Assembly (NCBI GenBank): GCA_020251025.1 | Contig: JADCDI010000090.1 | Coordinates: forward strand, 1 to 47,338 | DNA: 47,338 bases | Direction of reading: 5' to 3' | DNA from: Rhodobacter sp. | GTDB lineage: Bacteria; Pseudomonadota; Alphaproteobacteria; Rhodobacterales; Rhodobacteraceae | Part shown: positions 1-8,387 of the stretch, piece by piece | Position numbering within the stretch: the first letter of the stretch is position 1 | Layout: each line of letters opens with the position of its first letter | Position numbers and translations under genes: made by a program | The notes under the pieces: model-generated | Databases searched by the model: none | Seen by the model: only the letters and a program-made list of their open reading frames with translations | Told to the model about the DNA's origin: nothing

Positions 1-5
1 GGGCG

Positions 6-2078
6 GTGGGGGGGGGTGACCCTGACAAGAGTTTTTTCGAGACAGCGGAATACAAGCGCAACGCGGGCCTCGGGCAGATCAATACATCAACCCGGTATGT
101 GGCGGGCGGGCGGGGTCAGAATGTGAAGGTTGCTGTTCTGGATGGCGGCATCGACCTGAACAACAGCGAATTTGCCGGGAAGATTGATCTGGCGAACAGC
201 AAGAGCTATTTTTCCGACCCGTCGGTGCAGGACAACGACGGGCATGGCACCCATGTTGCCGGAATCGTGGCGGCGGCCAGGGATGGTGTCGCCACCCATG
301 GCGTAGCCTTCGACTCACAGCTTGTGATCTTCAACGGCATACCGGGCAAGTTCGACGCGGGGGGGCCAAGCAAAGACTTCTATGCAGATTCGCTCAGGCG
401 GGCCGCAGATGCCGGTGCGCGTGTCATGAATCACAGTTGGACTTTGGGTAGTCTCGTTCGTGATGTTTCGATTTCAGACTTCGCTGATCGGGAGGAGCTT
501 GAAGCTGGTCTCGAATTTCGTTTCGGCCCGGAAATCTTTGCGGCGTTTGAAAAGGCGAAGGCTGCAAATCTGCTGTCCGTCTTTGCCGCAGGGAACAAGA
601 AGCAACCAGATGCATCCTTTCTTGGTGCAATTCCCGTCCTGATGCCGGAATATACCGGCTATTTCCTGAGCGTAATTGCCGTGAACGATGCCAACCTGCC
701 GGCCGACTTTACGAGCTATTGCGGTATCGCCAAGGATCATTGCCTTGCCGCCCCAGGGGTCAACATCGAAGCGACGAGGCTGGGAGGATCCGGCAGTAAC
801 AATGTTACTTCCCTGAGCGGCACATCGATGGCGGCGCCCCATGTGACCGGGGCGGCTGCGCTTCTTCTCAGCCAGTGGCCTGAACTGGATTCGCCGACGA
901 TTGCAAATCTTCTGCTGGATACCGCAACGGACCTTGGTGCGCCGGGGGTGGACAATATCTATGGCCACGGGCTGCTCAACGTGGCCAATGCGGTGAAACC
1001 TGCGGGCGCGCTGATGGTTTATGACGGCACCAGCGTGACCGGGCCGGCAACGCCGCTGGCCGAAACCGCAATCGTCACCAGCGGCGCGATGGAAGGGGCG
1101 CTGACGGCAGCCCTGTCTTCGCAGGAGATGATCGTGGGCGACCGGTACAATCGCGGCTACGCGATGGCGATGGACAGCCTGCTGGTTTCCGGCACGCAGG
1201 GCCCAAGCGCCAGTATGATCGTTGAAACCCTGAATGCGGCCACCGGCCTGAGGACGGCCGGTTTCGGGACCGGCGGCCGGGCTTTCGGCGTGGTCCGGGA
1301 TGATTTCCGGACCTGGTACGGCGATGCCAGGGCCGTTGCCACAACAGCCGGGATCCTGGATCATTCCACGCTGCTGGAAGACGGCACGACCGGCCAGTTC
1401 GGCGTCTCTCTGGGATCGGGCTGGGATGCCCGGATGACGGCGACCTTCTCTGACGAGGGGGCGGGCAGGGGGGATGCCTTTTCGGTCGGGCTTTACGGCA
1501 GCGGCCTGATCCGGGCGTCGTTCGGTGTCGGGCAGATGACGGAACGGGATCAGGTTCTGGGAACGGCATTTCAGGGTGCATCCGGGCGCGATGGACGCGC
1601 CCTGACCAACTTTGTCACCCTGGGGGCGGGGGCAACGCTGGGCGGGTCGCTGGATATCGACCTGCAGGCGGTTTTCGGGCAGACGGATTTTTCGCAGGGC
1701 GGCCTTGTTGCAGGCGGGCGGAACATGGCCTCGTCCGGGGGGCGATTGTCGATCTCTCAGCCCGTGCCGGGGCTGAGCGGCGGGCGGATCGGCTTCAACG
1801 TGTCGATGCCTATTGTCGTGACGGAAGGTACCCTGACAGTTGACGTGCCGGTGCAGCGTGCTGCCGCCGTCAACGGGGTTGCAAGTGCTGCCGTTCTGCG
1901 GACGCGCGAGGATATCGCGTTTCAGAACGATGTGCAGCCGGTGGATGTCGGCATGTCCTTTACCTTGCCGATTGACGGTTCCCGTGACTTCGGCCTGCAG
2001 ATGGACGGCGGCTACAGGATTGTCAGCGGGGCCGAGTCTCAGCCCTATGTCGGCATCGCCTTTACGCGGCGGTTCTGA
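6..2078 (+). CDS. S8 subtilisin-like serine protease autotransporter (5'-truncated by window edge)
   Basis: Surface or secreted subtilase. Counting from the first GTG in the window, the catalytic triad is Asp46 (VAVLDGGID), His80 (NDGHGTHVAG) and Ser274 (SGTSMAAPHV), with the oxyanion Asn near 197 (FAAGN). After a linker (about 335-440), the C-terminal 250 residues alternate polar and hydrophobic residues in beta-strand fashion and end in Phe (IAFTRRF), as outer-membrane beta-barrels do. This is the layout of subtilase autotransporters of the NalP/SphB1 type. No signal peptide is visible: the frame stays open to the left edge, so the real start lies outside the window. The Gly-rich N-terminus encoded by a G-tract resembles the Cys-Gly-rich linker after a lipobox in related proteins. 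It is the first gene left of the pilus locus, on the same strand as the regulator that follows. Protease assignment is firm; a role with the pilus is inference. Confidence 0.88.
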   Translation: MGGGDPDKSFFETAEYKRNAGLGQINTSTRYVAGGRGQNVKVAVLDGGIDLNNSEFAGKIDLANSKSYFSDPSVQDNDGHGTHVAGIVAAARDGVATHGVAFDSQLVIFNGIPGKFDAGGPSKDFYADSLRRAADAGARVMNHSWTLGSLVRDVSISDFADREELEAGLEFRFGPEIFAAFEKAKAANLLSVFAAGNKKQPDASFLGAIPVLMPEYTGYFLSVIAVNDANLPADFTSYCGIAKDHCLAAPGVNIEATRLGGSGSNNVTSLSGTSMAAPHVTGAAALLLSQWPELDSPTIANLLLDTATDLGAPGVDNIYGHGLLNVANAVKPAGALMVYDGTSVTGPATPLAETAIVTSGAMEGALTAALSSQEMIVGDRYNRGYAMAMDSLLVSGTQGPSASMIVETLNAATGLRTAGFGTGGRAFGVVRDDFRTWYGDARAVATTAGILDHSTLLEDGTTGQFGVSLGSGWDARMTATFSDEGAGRGDAFSVGLYGSGLIRASFGVGQMTERDQVLGTAFQGASGRDGRALTNFVTLGAGATLGGSLDIDLQAVFGQTDFSQGGLVAGGRNMASSGGRLSISQPVPGLSGGRIGFNVSMPIVVTEGTLTVDVPVQRAAAVNGVASAAVLRTREDIAFQNDVQPVDVGMSFTLPIDGSRDFGLQMDGGYRIVSGAESQPYVGIAFTRRF
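8..16 (+). repeat. poly-G tract (9 G) in the autotransporter N-terminus
   Basis: Nine consecutive G residues sit inside the start of the protease reading frame. The alternative frame through the preceding codons (GGC GGT GGG GGG GGG) runs straight into TGA, so changes of one or two G would switch the joined frame. This could be a slipped-strand phase-variation tract, an assembly slip, or simply a Gly linker. Confidence 0.5.
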
Positions 2079-2098
2079 AACGGGGACCCGCAGGGGAT

Positions 2099-2117
2099 CA
2101 GGGGGGATATCCCCCTG
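2099..2117 (+). terminator. GC-rich hairpin after the autotransporter gene
   Basis: CAGGGGG and CCCCCTG form a 7-bp perfect stem around a short A/T loop, 21 bases past the stop codon. No U-run follows, so it could be a weak terminator or an RNA-stability hairpin. Confidence 0.4.
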
Positions 2118-2518
2118 GCCCCGGGCAATGCGTTCCCGGACGACTGGCGGATCGAAGCTGCACCTATCCATAAGGATAAGCTGCTGCTGATTTTGAGTAT
2201 TTTTGCTAGGTATTCGGAAGGCCGCAACTGCCGGATATTTGTGCGGTAAGGGCCTTGCGTGACATCCCGCCGGGGCGCAGCGCGGCTTTTGAACAACTGT
2301 CGTTTGGTCTTGGGTGATCCCTGCGGCTTGAACAAAATTGGGGCCACGGTGCCTTGCAATAACCGCTGCTGCCTGCGGGCACAAAAGCAAGGGCTGCCAA
2401 ACCGGCGAAGACTGACGCGGCCTCTGGCTGGCAGTGGCGGTCTTGGTCGCCGCGGTTCTGATCCCGGGCCGGGGTCGACTGCGCAAAGAATGGTAACTTG
2501 GGTGTCAGGGATATCGCC
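2118..2518. other. intergenic stretch without a recognisable gene
   Basis: About 400 bases separate the autotransporter from the next regulator gene. I see no open frame with credible start and composition, no clear sigma-70 pair and no repeat. It presumably carries the promoter of the downstream receiver-like gene. Confidence 0.4.
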
Positions 2519-3034
2519 ATGAACGAACTGGCAGCACGGAACGGGTACCGCATGGACGGCGAGTTTGCCTGCGCAGCCGTTGGCTTTGCCACCGAACCTG
2601 TGCAGCGTGCGCATCTCATCTCCCGGGCACCGGCCTCCCGCCTGGGCCTGTTTGAAGGGGCATCTTTTGGCACCGTGATGGTCGAACAGACGGCAGATCT
2701 GGTGTCGGCGGTGCGTGTGCTTGCCTCGCGGCGCAGTGGTTGCAGCCTTGTCCTCGTCAACTTTGATGATTTTTCCGGGGATTCGATTGTCATCGATCTT
2801 CTGCGTCGGCTTCGGGTGCGCCTGCCGAATCTGCCGGTGATTCTTTTGTCCCGGTACTTTCGTGCCGACGACCTCAGCCAGGAAAGGCTGGCAATCGCCG
2901 ACGTAAGCCTTGTTGCGCCGGTCACTGACTTTGCCCGGATCGGAGCGGCGCTGGACGCTGCTTTGGCGAACAATGTGGCGTGGCGCAAACGCCGCCGCAG
3001 TCTGATGGCGGAGAAAGCAAGGCGGATGCATTGA
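2519..3034 (+). CDS. stand-alone receiver-like regulator without output domain
   Basis: A 171-residue protein. Residues about 45-155 have the alternating strand/helix pattern of a CheY-type receiver: LVLVNFDDFSGDSI (76-90) stands at strand 3, followed by LPNLPVILLS at strand 4. No DNA-binding domain follows; the C-terminus is a basic tail (WRKRRRSL). Canonical landmarks are weak: there is no acidic pair at strand 1, and the usual C-terminal Lys is replaced in SLVAPVTDF. ATG 2519 is used; an in-frame TTG at 2498 is possible. It lies ahead of a LuxR-type gene with a similarly atypical receiver, suggesting a shared regulatory circuit. This is a hypothetical regulator; exact function unknown. Confidence 0.6.
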   Translation: MNELAARNGYRMDGEFACAAVGFATEPVQRAHLISRAPASRLGLFEGASFGTVMVEQTADLVSAVRVLASRRSGCSLVLVNFDDFSGDSIVIDLLRRLRVRLPNLPVILLSRYFRADDLSQERLAIADVSLVAPVTDFARIGAALDAALANNVAWRKRRRSLMAEKARRMH

Positions 3035-3518
3035 GTCGCCGGGAACGTTTTCTTTAATTTTATCAGTGAGTTAGGAATATCTTGCGGCCGTGTCGCTTGC
3101 GCTGCGGGTCAAGAGTGCCGTCGTTGCAAGGTGTGACAAAGGCAGAAAAAGGGCAGACATCGGGCGCAGCGAAAGCTCCGTCCCGGCAGAGCATGCGCTC
3201 GTAGAACTTTTCCTGCAGATGGCATGACCCTATCCTAATTGATAGTTGGCCCTAACCTAAAGTTGACATCGGCGACGCAGTGTTCGATTATCGCTGCATG
3301 AGGCGCTGACGGGTCTGCACGCCGCCTGCTTGTGACTGGCATCAAGCCTTCACTTTGAGGTGTGGCTGTTTCGCCCGTATGGCCTGCATGCTGTTTGGGG
3401 TTGCCGCTGTGAGAAGTGATTTCGTTCGGTCTGAGGGGCCTGTGCCGCTGATCCGCTTTACGGTACGAAGGGAAGGTGCGTTCCGGCGTTTCCTTGCGAC
3501 GGATGCTTGCAAGCGGGT
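3035..3518. other. 0.48-kb leader region of the LuxR-type gene
   Basis: No credible gene is seen. It contains a near-tandem pair, CCTATCCTAATTGATAG and CCTAACCTAAAGTTGAC (about 3228-3267), which could be regulator half-sites. A sigma-70-like promoter overlaps its right end. The length suggests a regulated promoter with a long 5' leader. Confidence 0.4.
3263..3291 (+). promoter_or_regulatory. candidate sigma-70 promoter for the LuxR-type regulator
   Basis: A perfect -35 TTGACA (3263-3268) is followed after 17 bases by GATTAT (3286-3291), four of six matches to the -10 consensus. It would give a leader of about 220 bases. Read from sequence only. Confidence 0.35.
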
Positions 3519-4220
3519 ATGCCCATGTTTGCGGTGCATGAAATGACCCTGTACGGACGATCACCCGCCACGCTTCCAGCCGCAGATGCGCCCAAGGAAA
3601 TTGGCGTTGTCGCATCCACACCGCTTGTCGAAACGCTTTATGTGCAATTGCTGAACCAGTCTGATCTGTCTGGGGCGGTCGCACTGGGCCTGTCCGGACC
3701 AATCGGATCTGCGGACCGCATGGGATGCATTCTCATGGTACTGGACAGCAGTTCCATGCGGGATGACATCATCGCCCGCGCGGCAGAGCTGAAGGCAAGA
3801 AGCCTGGCGCGGATCATCTGCATCTACGAAGGCGATCTGTCAGATGTGATCCGCTGGGCGCAGAATCTGGATGTCTTTGTCTTTCTGAAGGCTTCGGCCC
3901 CTTTCAGCGTCATTGCATCGGCGGTGATCCTTGCCAGGTACGTGAATGACTATTCTGCAAGTGTCCCGGCAAAGGTGCAGGCGATGTCAGAGGCTGATGG
4001 CGCTTTGACAGAGACCGGCCATGCTGCATTGACCGCCCGACAGCTTGATGTTCTGCGCTTGCTTGCGAAGGGGTATTCAAACAAGGCAATGGCGCATTCG
4101 CTTCTGCTTTCTGAACCCACTGTAAAGCTTCATCTGGCATCGTTGCGAAAGATATTCAACGCCACCAACCGTACGGAAGTTCTGGTAAAGGCTTTGAAAC
4201 TGGGCGTGTTTCCTCTTTGA
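3519..4220 (+). CDS. LuxR/NarL-family regulator with atypical receiver
   Basis: A 233-residue protein with a receiver-like N-terminus (about 25-145) and a LuxR helix-turn-helix (about 165-228: LTARQLDVLRLLAKGYSNKA then SEPTVKLHLASLRK). Asp76 stands at the phospho-acceptor position (LMVLDSSSM) and Lys124 at the conserved Lys (VFLKAS), but the acidic pair of strand 1 is replaced by AST. Phosphorylation by a standard histidine kinase is therefore doubtful. Start: ATG 3519 is chosen over an in-frame TTG at 3507; neither has a strong ribosome-binding site. It converges on the PilT-like ATPase gene. Its HTH resembles that of the regulator at 19422-20099 on the other side of the pilus genes, so control of the pilus is a reasonable inference. 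Confidence 0.8.
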   Translation: MPMFAVHEMTLYGRSPATLPAADAPKEIGVVASTPLVETLYVQLLNQSDLSGAVALGLSGPIGSADRMGCILMVLDSSSMRDDIIARAAELKARSLARIICIYEGDLSDVIRWAQNLDVFVFLKASAPFSVIASAVILARYVNDYSASVPAKVQAMSEADGALTETGHAALTARQLDVLRLLAKGYSNKAMAHSLLLSEPTVKLHLASLRKIFNATNRTEVLVKALKLGVFPL

Positions 4221-4221
4221 G

Positions 4222-4241
4222 GCTTTTGCAAAGGCAAAAGC
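4222..4241. terminator. bidirectional hairpin between convergent genes
   Basis: GCTTTTGC-AAAG-GCAAAAGC is a perfect 8-bp inverted repeat with a 4-base loop, starting one base after the regulator's stop and ending just before the stop of the opposing ATPase gene. The A/T-rich stem suits termination on both strands. Confidence 0.6.
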
Positions 4242-4248
4242 GCCGGTT

Positions 4249-5277
4249 TCAGAAACTTTCCTCGATGCGTCCAAGGCTGCGCAGGTTGGCCTGATAGGCA
4301 AGGTCCTCCTTCAGCAGCCTGAATCGGCCCTCGCTGATCTTTGTCCGCATGGAGTCTGCATTTCGACCGCGGAACGACAGGTATTGAACATCCACAATTC
4401 CGCCACGAAGGCTTTGCCAGACGACGCCGATGATGCTTGCCGCAATCCTGTCATTGACGGACCGGGGATCGCCGGCACCTGTGGCGAACTTTGACAGCGC
4501 CATCAATGCCTCTACAGGGGCAGAGGCGTGAATCGTGGTGATAACCATAGGCCCGCCCAGAGCAATCTGCAGCAACTCTCCGGCTGAACTCTGGTCGCGA
4601 ACCTCGCCGAGGTAGAGGTATCGATAGGCCCAACGCCGCGATGCCTTGATTGCATCGCCGAAAGCCGCATCGCGTACAGAGATCTGATAGATCTGGCCGT
4701 TTTCGTAATAGCCTTCCAAGGCTTTTTCAGGCGGGTCTTCCAAAGTCACGCCAACGCCACCGTGCAGGGTGATCCAGTCCTTGAAACAGGCGGCTGAGGT
4801 TGTGGACTTACCGGACCCGAAGGATCCCGAGACCAGAAGCAGCCCGGATGAGGCACCGATGCGGCGAAGTTCCTCCCGCGCCCAGGCCGGATAGCCCAAT
4901 TGGTCCAGCGATACGCGCCCCGCGTCCACGCGGCGAAGACACCAGTTCCGCCGGGTCTGTGCCAGCGTGGATGCCCGGGGGATTTGAACTGCGGACTCTG
5001 GCGCAGCGATTTGCGAACAGCGGTAGACAAGATTGTCATAGACAAGGTTGAATTCAGGAGCGAAGCGTTCTGCGCTCCACTTCTGTTCGGTCGCTTTCAG
5101 AAGGTTCCGGGCGTCTGACACATAGATTTCCGGAAGAACCGATGGTCCGCGTGACTTTGACGGCCGGATACCTTCGCCCGACAGGTTCAACACCAGAATC
5201 GGGTCAGCGTCATCGGACGACAGGAAGATGTCCGAGAAGAGAATTGAAGAAAGCGGGTGTCCGACAAGTGTATCCAA
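4249..5277 (-). CDS. GspE/PilT-family ATPase, candidate BfpF-like pilus retraction motor
   Basis: A secretion/pilus ATPase of 342 residues. Walker A is GSFGSGKST (151-159), the Asp box TLEDPPE (178-184), the Walker B region LYLGEVRD (222-229) and the His box TTIHA (248-252). It lacks the long N-terminal extension and the tetra-cysteine motif of assembly ATPases such as the PilQ gene here, and its length is close to PilT/BfpF retraction ATPases. Sequence is divergent outside the motifs. The start is TTG 5277, preceded by GGGAA at 8 bases; no ATG exists in the first 60 codons. It is transcribed leftward, 53 bases downstream of the SPOR-domain gene and likely with it. R64 thin pili have no retraction ATPase while EPEC bundle-forming pili do. 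Retraction is inferred from family and context, not shown. Confidence 0.8.
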   Translation of the reverse strand: MDTLVGHPLSSILFSDIFLSSDDADPILVLNLSGEGIRPSKSRGPSVLPEIYVSDARNLLKATEQKWSAERFAPEFNLVYDNLVYRCSQIAAPESAVQIPRASTLAQTRRNWCLRRVDAGRVSLDQLGYPAWAREELRRIGASSGLLLVSGSFGSGKSTTSAACFKDWITLHGGVGVTLEDPPEKALEGYYENGQIYQISVRDAAFGDAIKASRRWAYRYLYLGEVRDQSSAGELLQIALGGPMVITTIHASAPVEALMALSKFATGAGDPRSVNDRIAASIIGVVWQSLRGGIVDVQYLSFRGRNADSMRTKISEGRFRLLKEDLAYQANLRSLGRIEESF

Positions 5278-5330
5278 GGTTCTATTCCCGTATCCGCCTG
5301 CAAGCCTGATGGATGATGCGCCCGATCCGC

Positions 5331-6668
5331 CTATCGGACAATGAATGCGTCTTTGAAGCCAAGCCGGGTCACACGGGCCAAGGCCTCTTTCATGTCCGCC
5401 GGATCGAAGGGGCCGGCCAGGACCATGTGATAGGATGACCCATTCATGAAGGTCTTGCGCAGCTCGCCAGTCATGCCGCCCGACACCAGCATCTCCTTGG
5501 CGATCTGGGCATTTTCGACCGATTTGAAGGTTGCAACCTGCACGTAATCCCCGTCATCCTGACCGCTTGATTTCAAGGGATCGTCAGAGACGGATTTGGT
5601 TGACGGTGTCTGCGCCACTTCAGCGGGTCCGCTTGAGGCAGGTCCGGCAACCGGTATGCCGGGCTTTTCGCCGTCCAAGGCGGCAAGGCCGGTTGCCAGC
5701 GGTTCTTCTGTGGCAGGCACTGCACTGCCAACTGTGCCGGATTCTGCCATGGCCACTTTATCCGACGACGCCATGGCCACGGCAGGGTCGAACGGAAGGT
5801 CGCTGCGCGGATCGGATGGAACTGGTGCCTCTGCCGTGATTATGGCATCGGGATCGCTTGGGATGATATCACCGCCGGAAAGGATAACCTTGGCGCCCCC
5901 CCCCTCCATACGGATTTCCGAGACCAGGCCCAGATTCCCCAACACCGTCCCGGGAGAGACGCGAACGGCACTGAGGGGGTCGTCGACGTTGCGGATCACG
6001 GCCTCATCTGCAGAGGCCTCGAAGACGTACCAACCCGCAAGCAGCTCATTCTGTACAGGCACTTCCGGGATGTCAGACCCTGCCTGTTCCGGATCCAGGT
6101 CCCCGGCAGTCCAATCGCCGACCCACGGCGCTTCCACGGCCAGGGCATCCGCCTGATCCCCGGAGGCGCCGGCAGCCTTCGGATCCTGCTGCGACAGCAG
6201 CAGGAATGTCAGCGCGTCGATCTGCTCCGGCGTCATCTGCGCCAGAATCCGCAGCATTTCCGTGGTCACCACAGGCGCATCCGCCTCTGCGCCGGCCATG
6301 CCAACAGCCGTCCCGGCTGCGGTCCCTTCAAGCCGTTCAACAAGTACCGGATCAAAGCTGCTTTGCACCACATTCAGCCGGTCATTGGCCCCCGGCAAGC
6401 CTGCCGCAGCAGGCTCAAGAAGATCGCCCACCTCCGGTGCGGTTCCTGCCGGTACGCCCGCACCGGGGTAAGACTGCACAGGCGGGGTAAAGGCAAGAAA
6501 ATAGGGCAAGGCCAAAGCCATACTGCCTGCAACAAGGACAATGCGAAACGCCGTTCGACCGAAGATCGGCCGCTTGCCTGCCCTGCCACCATACCCGGCC
6601 TTGCGGGACGATGTTCTGCGGCCATGCCGGGACCGGGCAGAGGTGGGTGAAAGGATTTTTTCCATCAT
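5331..6668 (-). CDS. membrane protein with GspC/PilP-like domain and C-terminal SPOR domain
   Basis: From ATG 6668, about 445 residues. A basic N-terminus precedes one membrane segment (IVLVAGSMALALPYFLAF), then a long Pro/Ala/Ser/Glu-rich periplasmic linker. In the middle, LLAGWYVFEASADEAVIRNV followed by SPGTVLGNLGLVSEI has the look of the small beta-barrel HR domain of GspC/PilP. The last 75 residues (GDYVQVATFKSVENAQIAKE onward) are a SPOR fold, which in known proteins binds denuded peptidoglycan. That suggests a protein tying a pilus or secretin to the cell wall. An ATG at 6773 would add 35 residues; neither start has a clear ribosome-binding site. The gene lies upstream of the PilT-like ATPase and divergent from the muramidase gene. 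Family-level call only. Confidence 0.68.
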   Translation of the reverse strand: MMEKILSPTSARSRHGRRTSSRKAGYGGRAGKRPIFGRTAFRIVLVAGSMALALPYFLAFTPPVQSYPGAGVPAGTAPEVGDLLEPAAAGLPGANDRLNVVQSSFDPVLVERLEGTAAGTAVGMAGAEADAPVVTTEMLRILAQMTPEQIDALTFLLLSQQDPKAAGASGDQADALAVEAPWVGDWTAGDLDPEQAGSDIPEVPVQNELLAGWYVFEASADEAVIRNVDDPLSAVRVSPGTVLGNLGLVSEIRMEGGGAKVILSGGDIIPSDPDAIITAEAPVPSDPRSDLPFDPAVAMASSDKVAMAESGTVGSAVPATEEPLATGLAALDGEKPGIPVAGPASSGPAEVAQTPSTKSVSDDPLKSSGQDDGDYVQVATFKSVENAQIAKEMLVSGGMTGELRKTFMNGSSYHMVLAGPFDPADMKEALARVTRLGFKDAFIVR

Positions 6669-7032
6669 CGTTACGTCTGTGGTTCGGGGGTCTGAACTGT
6701 CCGCAGGGGAGGCACGGCGATCCTGCCGAAATCGGATGGGCGGACCCGCAGCAACTCTAAACGAATCCGCCATCGAAGGAAAGGGTTATGCTTTGCCGCC
6801 CGTCTGCCACGATAGCCGATCATGGATGTTCACACGCCCCCGGGCCTTGAGTGTTTCAGATAGGCGGCTGCCGTCAAGTCCCATTCCCGCTGAATGCGCA
6901 TGATGGTGAGACTTTGGCTCCCTGTGAAAGACAAAGCTCTTGGATTCAGGCATGGAACTGATCTAGTCTTTGCGAAACCGTAAAGGGTAGACGCCGGTGT
7001 GCAAGGCGGGCCTGGGCGAGGGGGGCGGCAGA
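6669..7032. other. divergent control region between SPOR-protein and muramidase genes
   Basis: About 360 bases between two divergent genes (shorter if the ATG at 6773 is used). No clear promoter pair or inverted repeat stands out. It presumably carries promoters for both directions. Confidence 0.35.
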
Positions 7033-7941
7033 GTGCAGGAGCGGGTCTTGCGGGAGCCGTGTTTGACACCACGGCGATGGGCAAGCAAGGTGCGGCGTGC
7101 ATGTGCGGCAAGCCTTGCCTGCAGCTTTGCCGGCCTTCTGGTGCTGGCACCCCCCGCCCTTGCCGACCTGGACCGGCCTGACAAGTTGCGTGTGGCGCTT
7201 TCCGCCGAGGAGCGGCGCGACCAGATCATTTCCCTTCTGGTCCTGCGCGGTGTTAAATCGCCGCTGCTGGAACAGCGCCGCAAAGCGGCCACCCCCGCTG
7301 CGCAAAAGGCCGTGATCCGGCTTATCCCGCCCGGCCCCGCGCAGCCGGACCCGCAGCTTGACCGCCTGCTGTCCCTGATCGCTTCGGCCGAGGCCGGGCC
7401 CGCCGGGTACAATGCGATCCATCATCGCGCCTGGGTGCTGCCCGACAAGGCCCCGACAGAGATGACAATTCAGGAGATCATCGACTGGATCGATGCAACG
7501 CCGCGGCAAAACCATGCCATTGGCCGCTACCAGATCATCCCGATGACGCTCAGCTACCTTGTCGCGGCTGAAAATGTGCCGATGACGGCTGTCTTTTCAC
7601 CCGCGCTGCAGGACAGGCTGGCCGTGCGGCTGATCAACGACGCGGGCCTGCCCGAATTCCTGTCCGGGCAGATGGCCCCGGCAGACTTTCTGGACAGTCT
7701 GGCATTTGTCTGGGCCGGGCTGCCGCTGGGGTCCGGCCTGTCGGCCTATGAAGGGTTTGCGGGCAATTCCGCCACCATTTCACGGCAACACTACGAGACC
7801 CGGTTTGCAGAGATTTTCGGGTTGGGTGCTGCACCGTACGCATCATTGCCCGGCCCAACAGGCCAGAGGGCAACGCCGGTCATCAGGGCAGGGTTGCAAT
7901 CACCGGCGTTCCGTCCAGAACAGCCGGAGCAGGTGCCGTAG
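7033..7941 (+). CDS. secreted GH104 (phage lambda R-like) lytic transglycosylase, PilT position
   Basis: A peptidoglycan-cleaving enzyme, likely opening the wall for pilus assembly. After a signal peptide (ACAASLACSFAGLLVLAPPA, then ALA), the catalytic part matches the lambda endolysin R pattern: SAEAGPAGYN with the presumed catalytic Glu, AIGRYQIIPMT (lambda GAGRYQLL), FSPALQDRLAVRLI (lambda FSPKSQDAVAL), then FVWAGLPLGSGLSAYEG (lambda NIWASLPGAGYGQFE). R64-type systems carry a different, VirB1/Slt-like PilT; a lambda-R type is unusual. Start: GTG 7033 has GAGGGG at good spacing; GTG 6997 is also in frame. Its 3' end overlaps the convergent pilM-like gene by 59 bases. Enzyme family is well supported by motifs; the pilus role comes from context. 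Confidence 0.8.
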   Translation: MQERVLREPCLTPRRWASKVRRACAASLACSFAGLLVLAPPALADLDRPDKLRVALSAEERRDQIISLLVLRGVKSPLLEQRRKAATPAAQKAVIRLIPPGPAQPDPQLDRLLSLIASAEAGPAGYNAIHHRAWVLPDKAPTEMTIQEIIDWIDATPRQNHAIGRYQIIPMTLSYLVAAENVPMTAVFSPALQDRLAVRLINDAGLPEFLSGQMAPADFLDSLAFVWAGLPLGSGLSAYEGFAGNSATISRQHYETRFAEIFGLGAAPYASLPGPTGQRATPVIRAGLQSPAFRPEQPEQVP

Positions 7942-8356
7942 CAAAGGATATGGTACCAATGGTCGATACCAGATCAGTGCCATTCCATATCCCGTAGGTG
8001 CCGCCGCTGAAATCCATGCGCGCCAGTTCGCGGGGGATGGATGACATCGCGATGCTGCTGATCGTTGTTGGCAGCGCAGGTTGGGTGATTGGGATATAGG
8101 TGATGACCCATGCCTGCCCGGTACTGTCGATGGCTTCCCGGCTTTGCCAATCAAGGACCCTGGCAAAGGGGGCCATTTCCGGGTTCAGGACCGGGGCTGG
8201 TGTTGCCCTGTACTGCCCGACGGCAAGGGTGTGGTACCGCACCATGTTGTCGGCGGCATAGCGCCGTTCGTTCGCATCGGTCCGGTCGAAATTCGCCGTG
8301 GCGACGTAGCCTGCCACCAGAACAGAGGCCATAAGCGGGGGCAACAACAGGTTCAT
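7883..8356 (-). CDS. pilM: PilM-like type IVb pilus protein
   Basis: A 157-residue protein with one N-terminal membrane segment (LLLPPLMASVLVAGYVATAN), then a soluble domain including MVRYHTLAVGQYRATPA and a C-terminal beta-rich part (WVITYIPITQP, GGTYGIWNGTDLVSTIG). Size, topology and position beside pilV match PilM of R64-type pili, a small anchored protein of unclear role. It could instead be a minor pilin-like protein, but no prepilin peptidase site is visible. ATG 8356 has GAGGAG at 8 bases. It is translated 31 bases after pilV and is surely co-transcribed with it. Its last 59 bases are antisense to the end of the muramidase gene. Moderate confidence in the name. Confidence 0.6.
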   Translation of the reverse strand: MNLLLPPLMASVLVAGYVATANFDRTDANERRYAADNMVRYHTLAVGQYRATPAPVLNPEMAPFARVLDWQSREAIDSTGQAWVITYIPITQPALPTTISSIAMSSIPRELARMDFSGGTYGIWNGTDLVSTIGTISFATAPAPAVLDGTPVIATLP

Positions 8357-8387
8357 CGGTCGTGCTCCTCAGGCCGGCGCTCAAATC

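Noticed and set aside
474-2486. 670-codon minus-strand frame across the autotransporter
   Set aside because: Arg/Pro/Gln-rich with no motif; antisense shadow of the subtilase, whose triad is clear on the plus strand.
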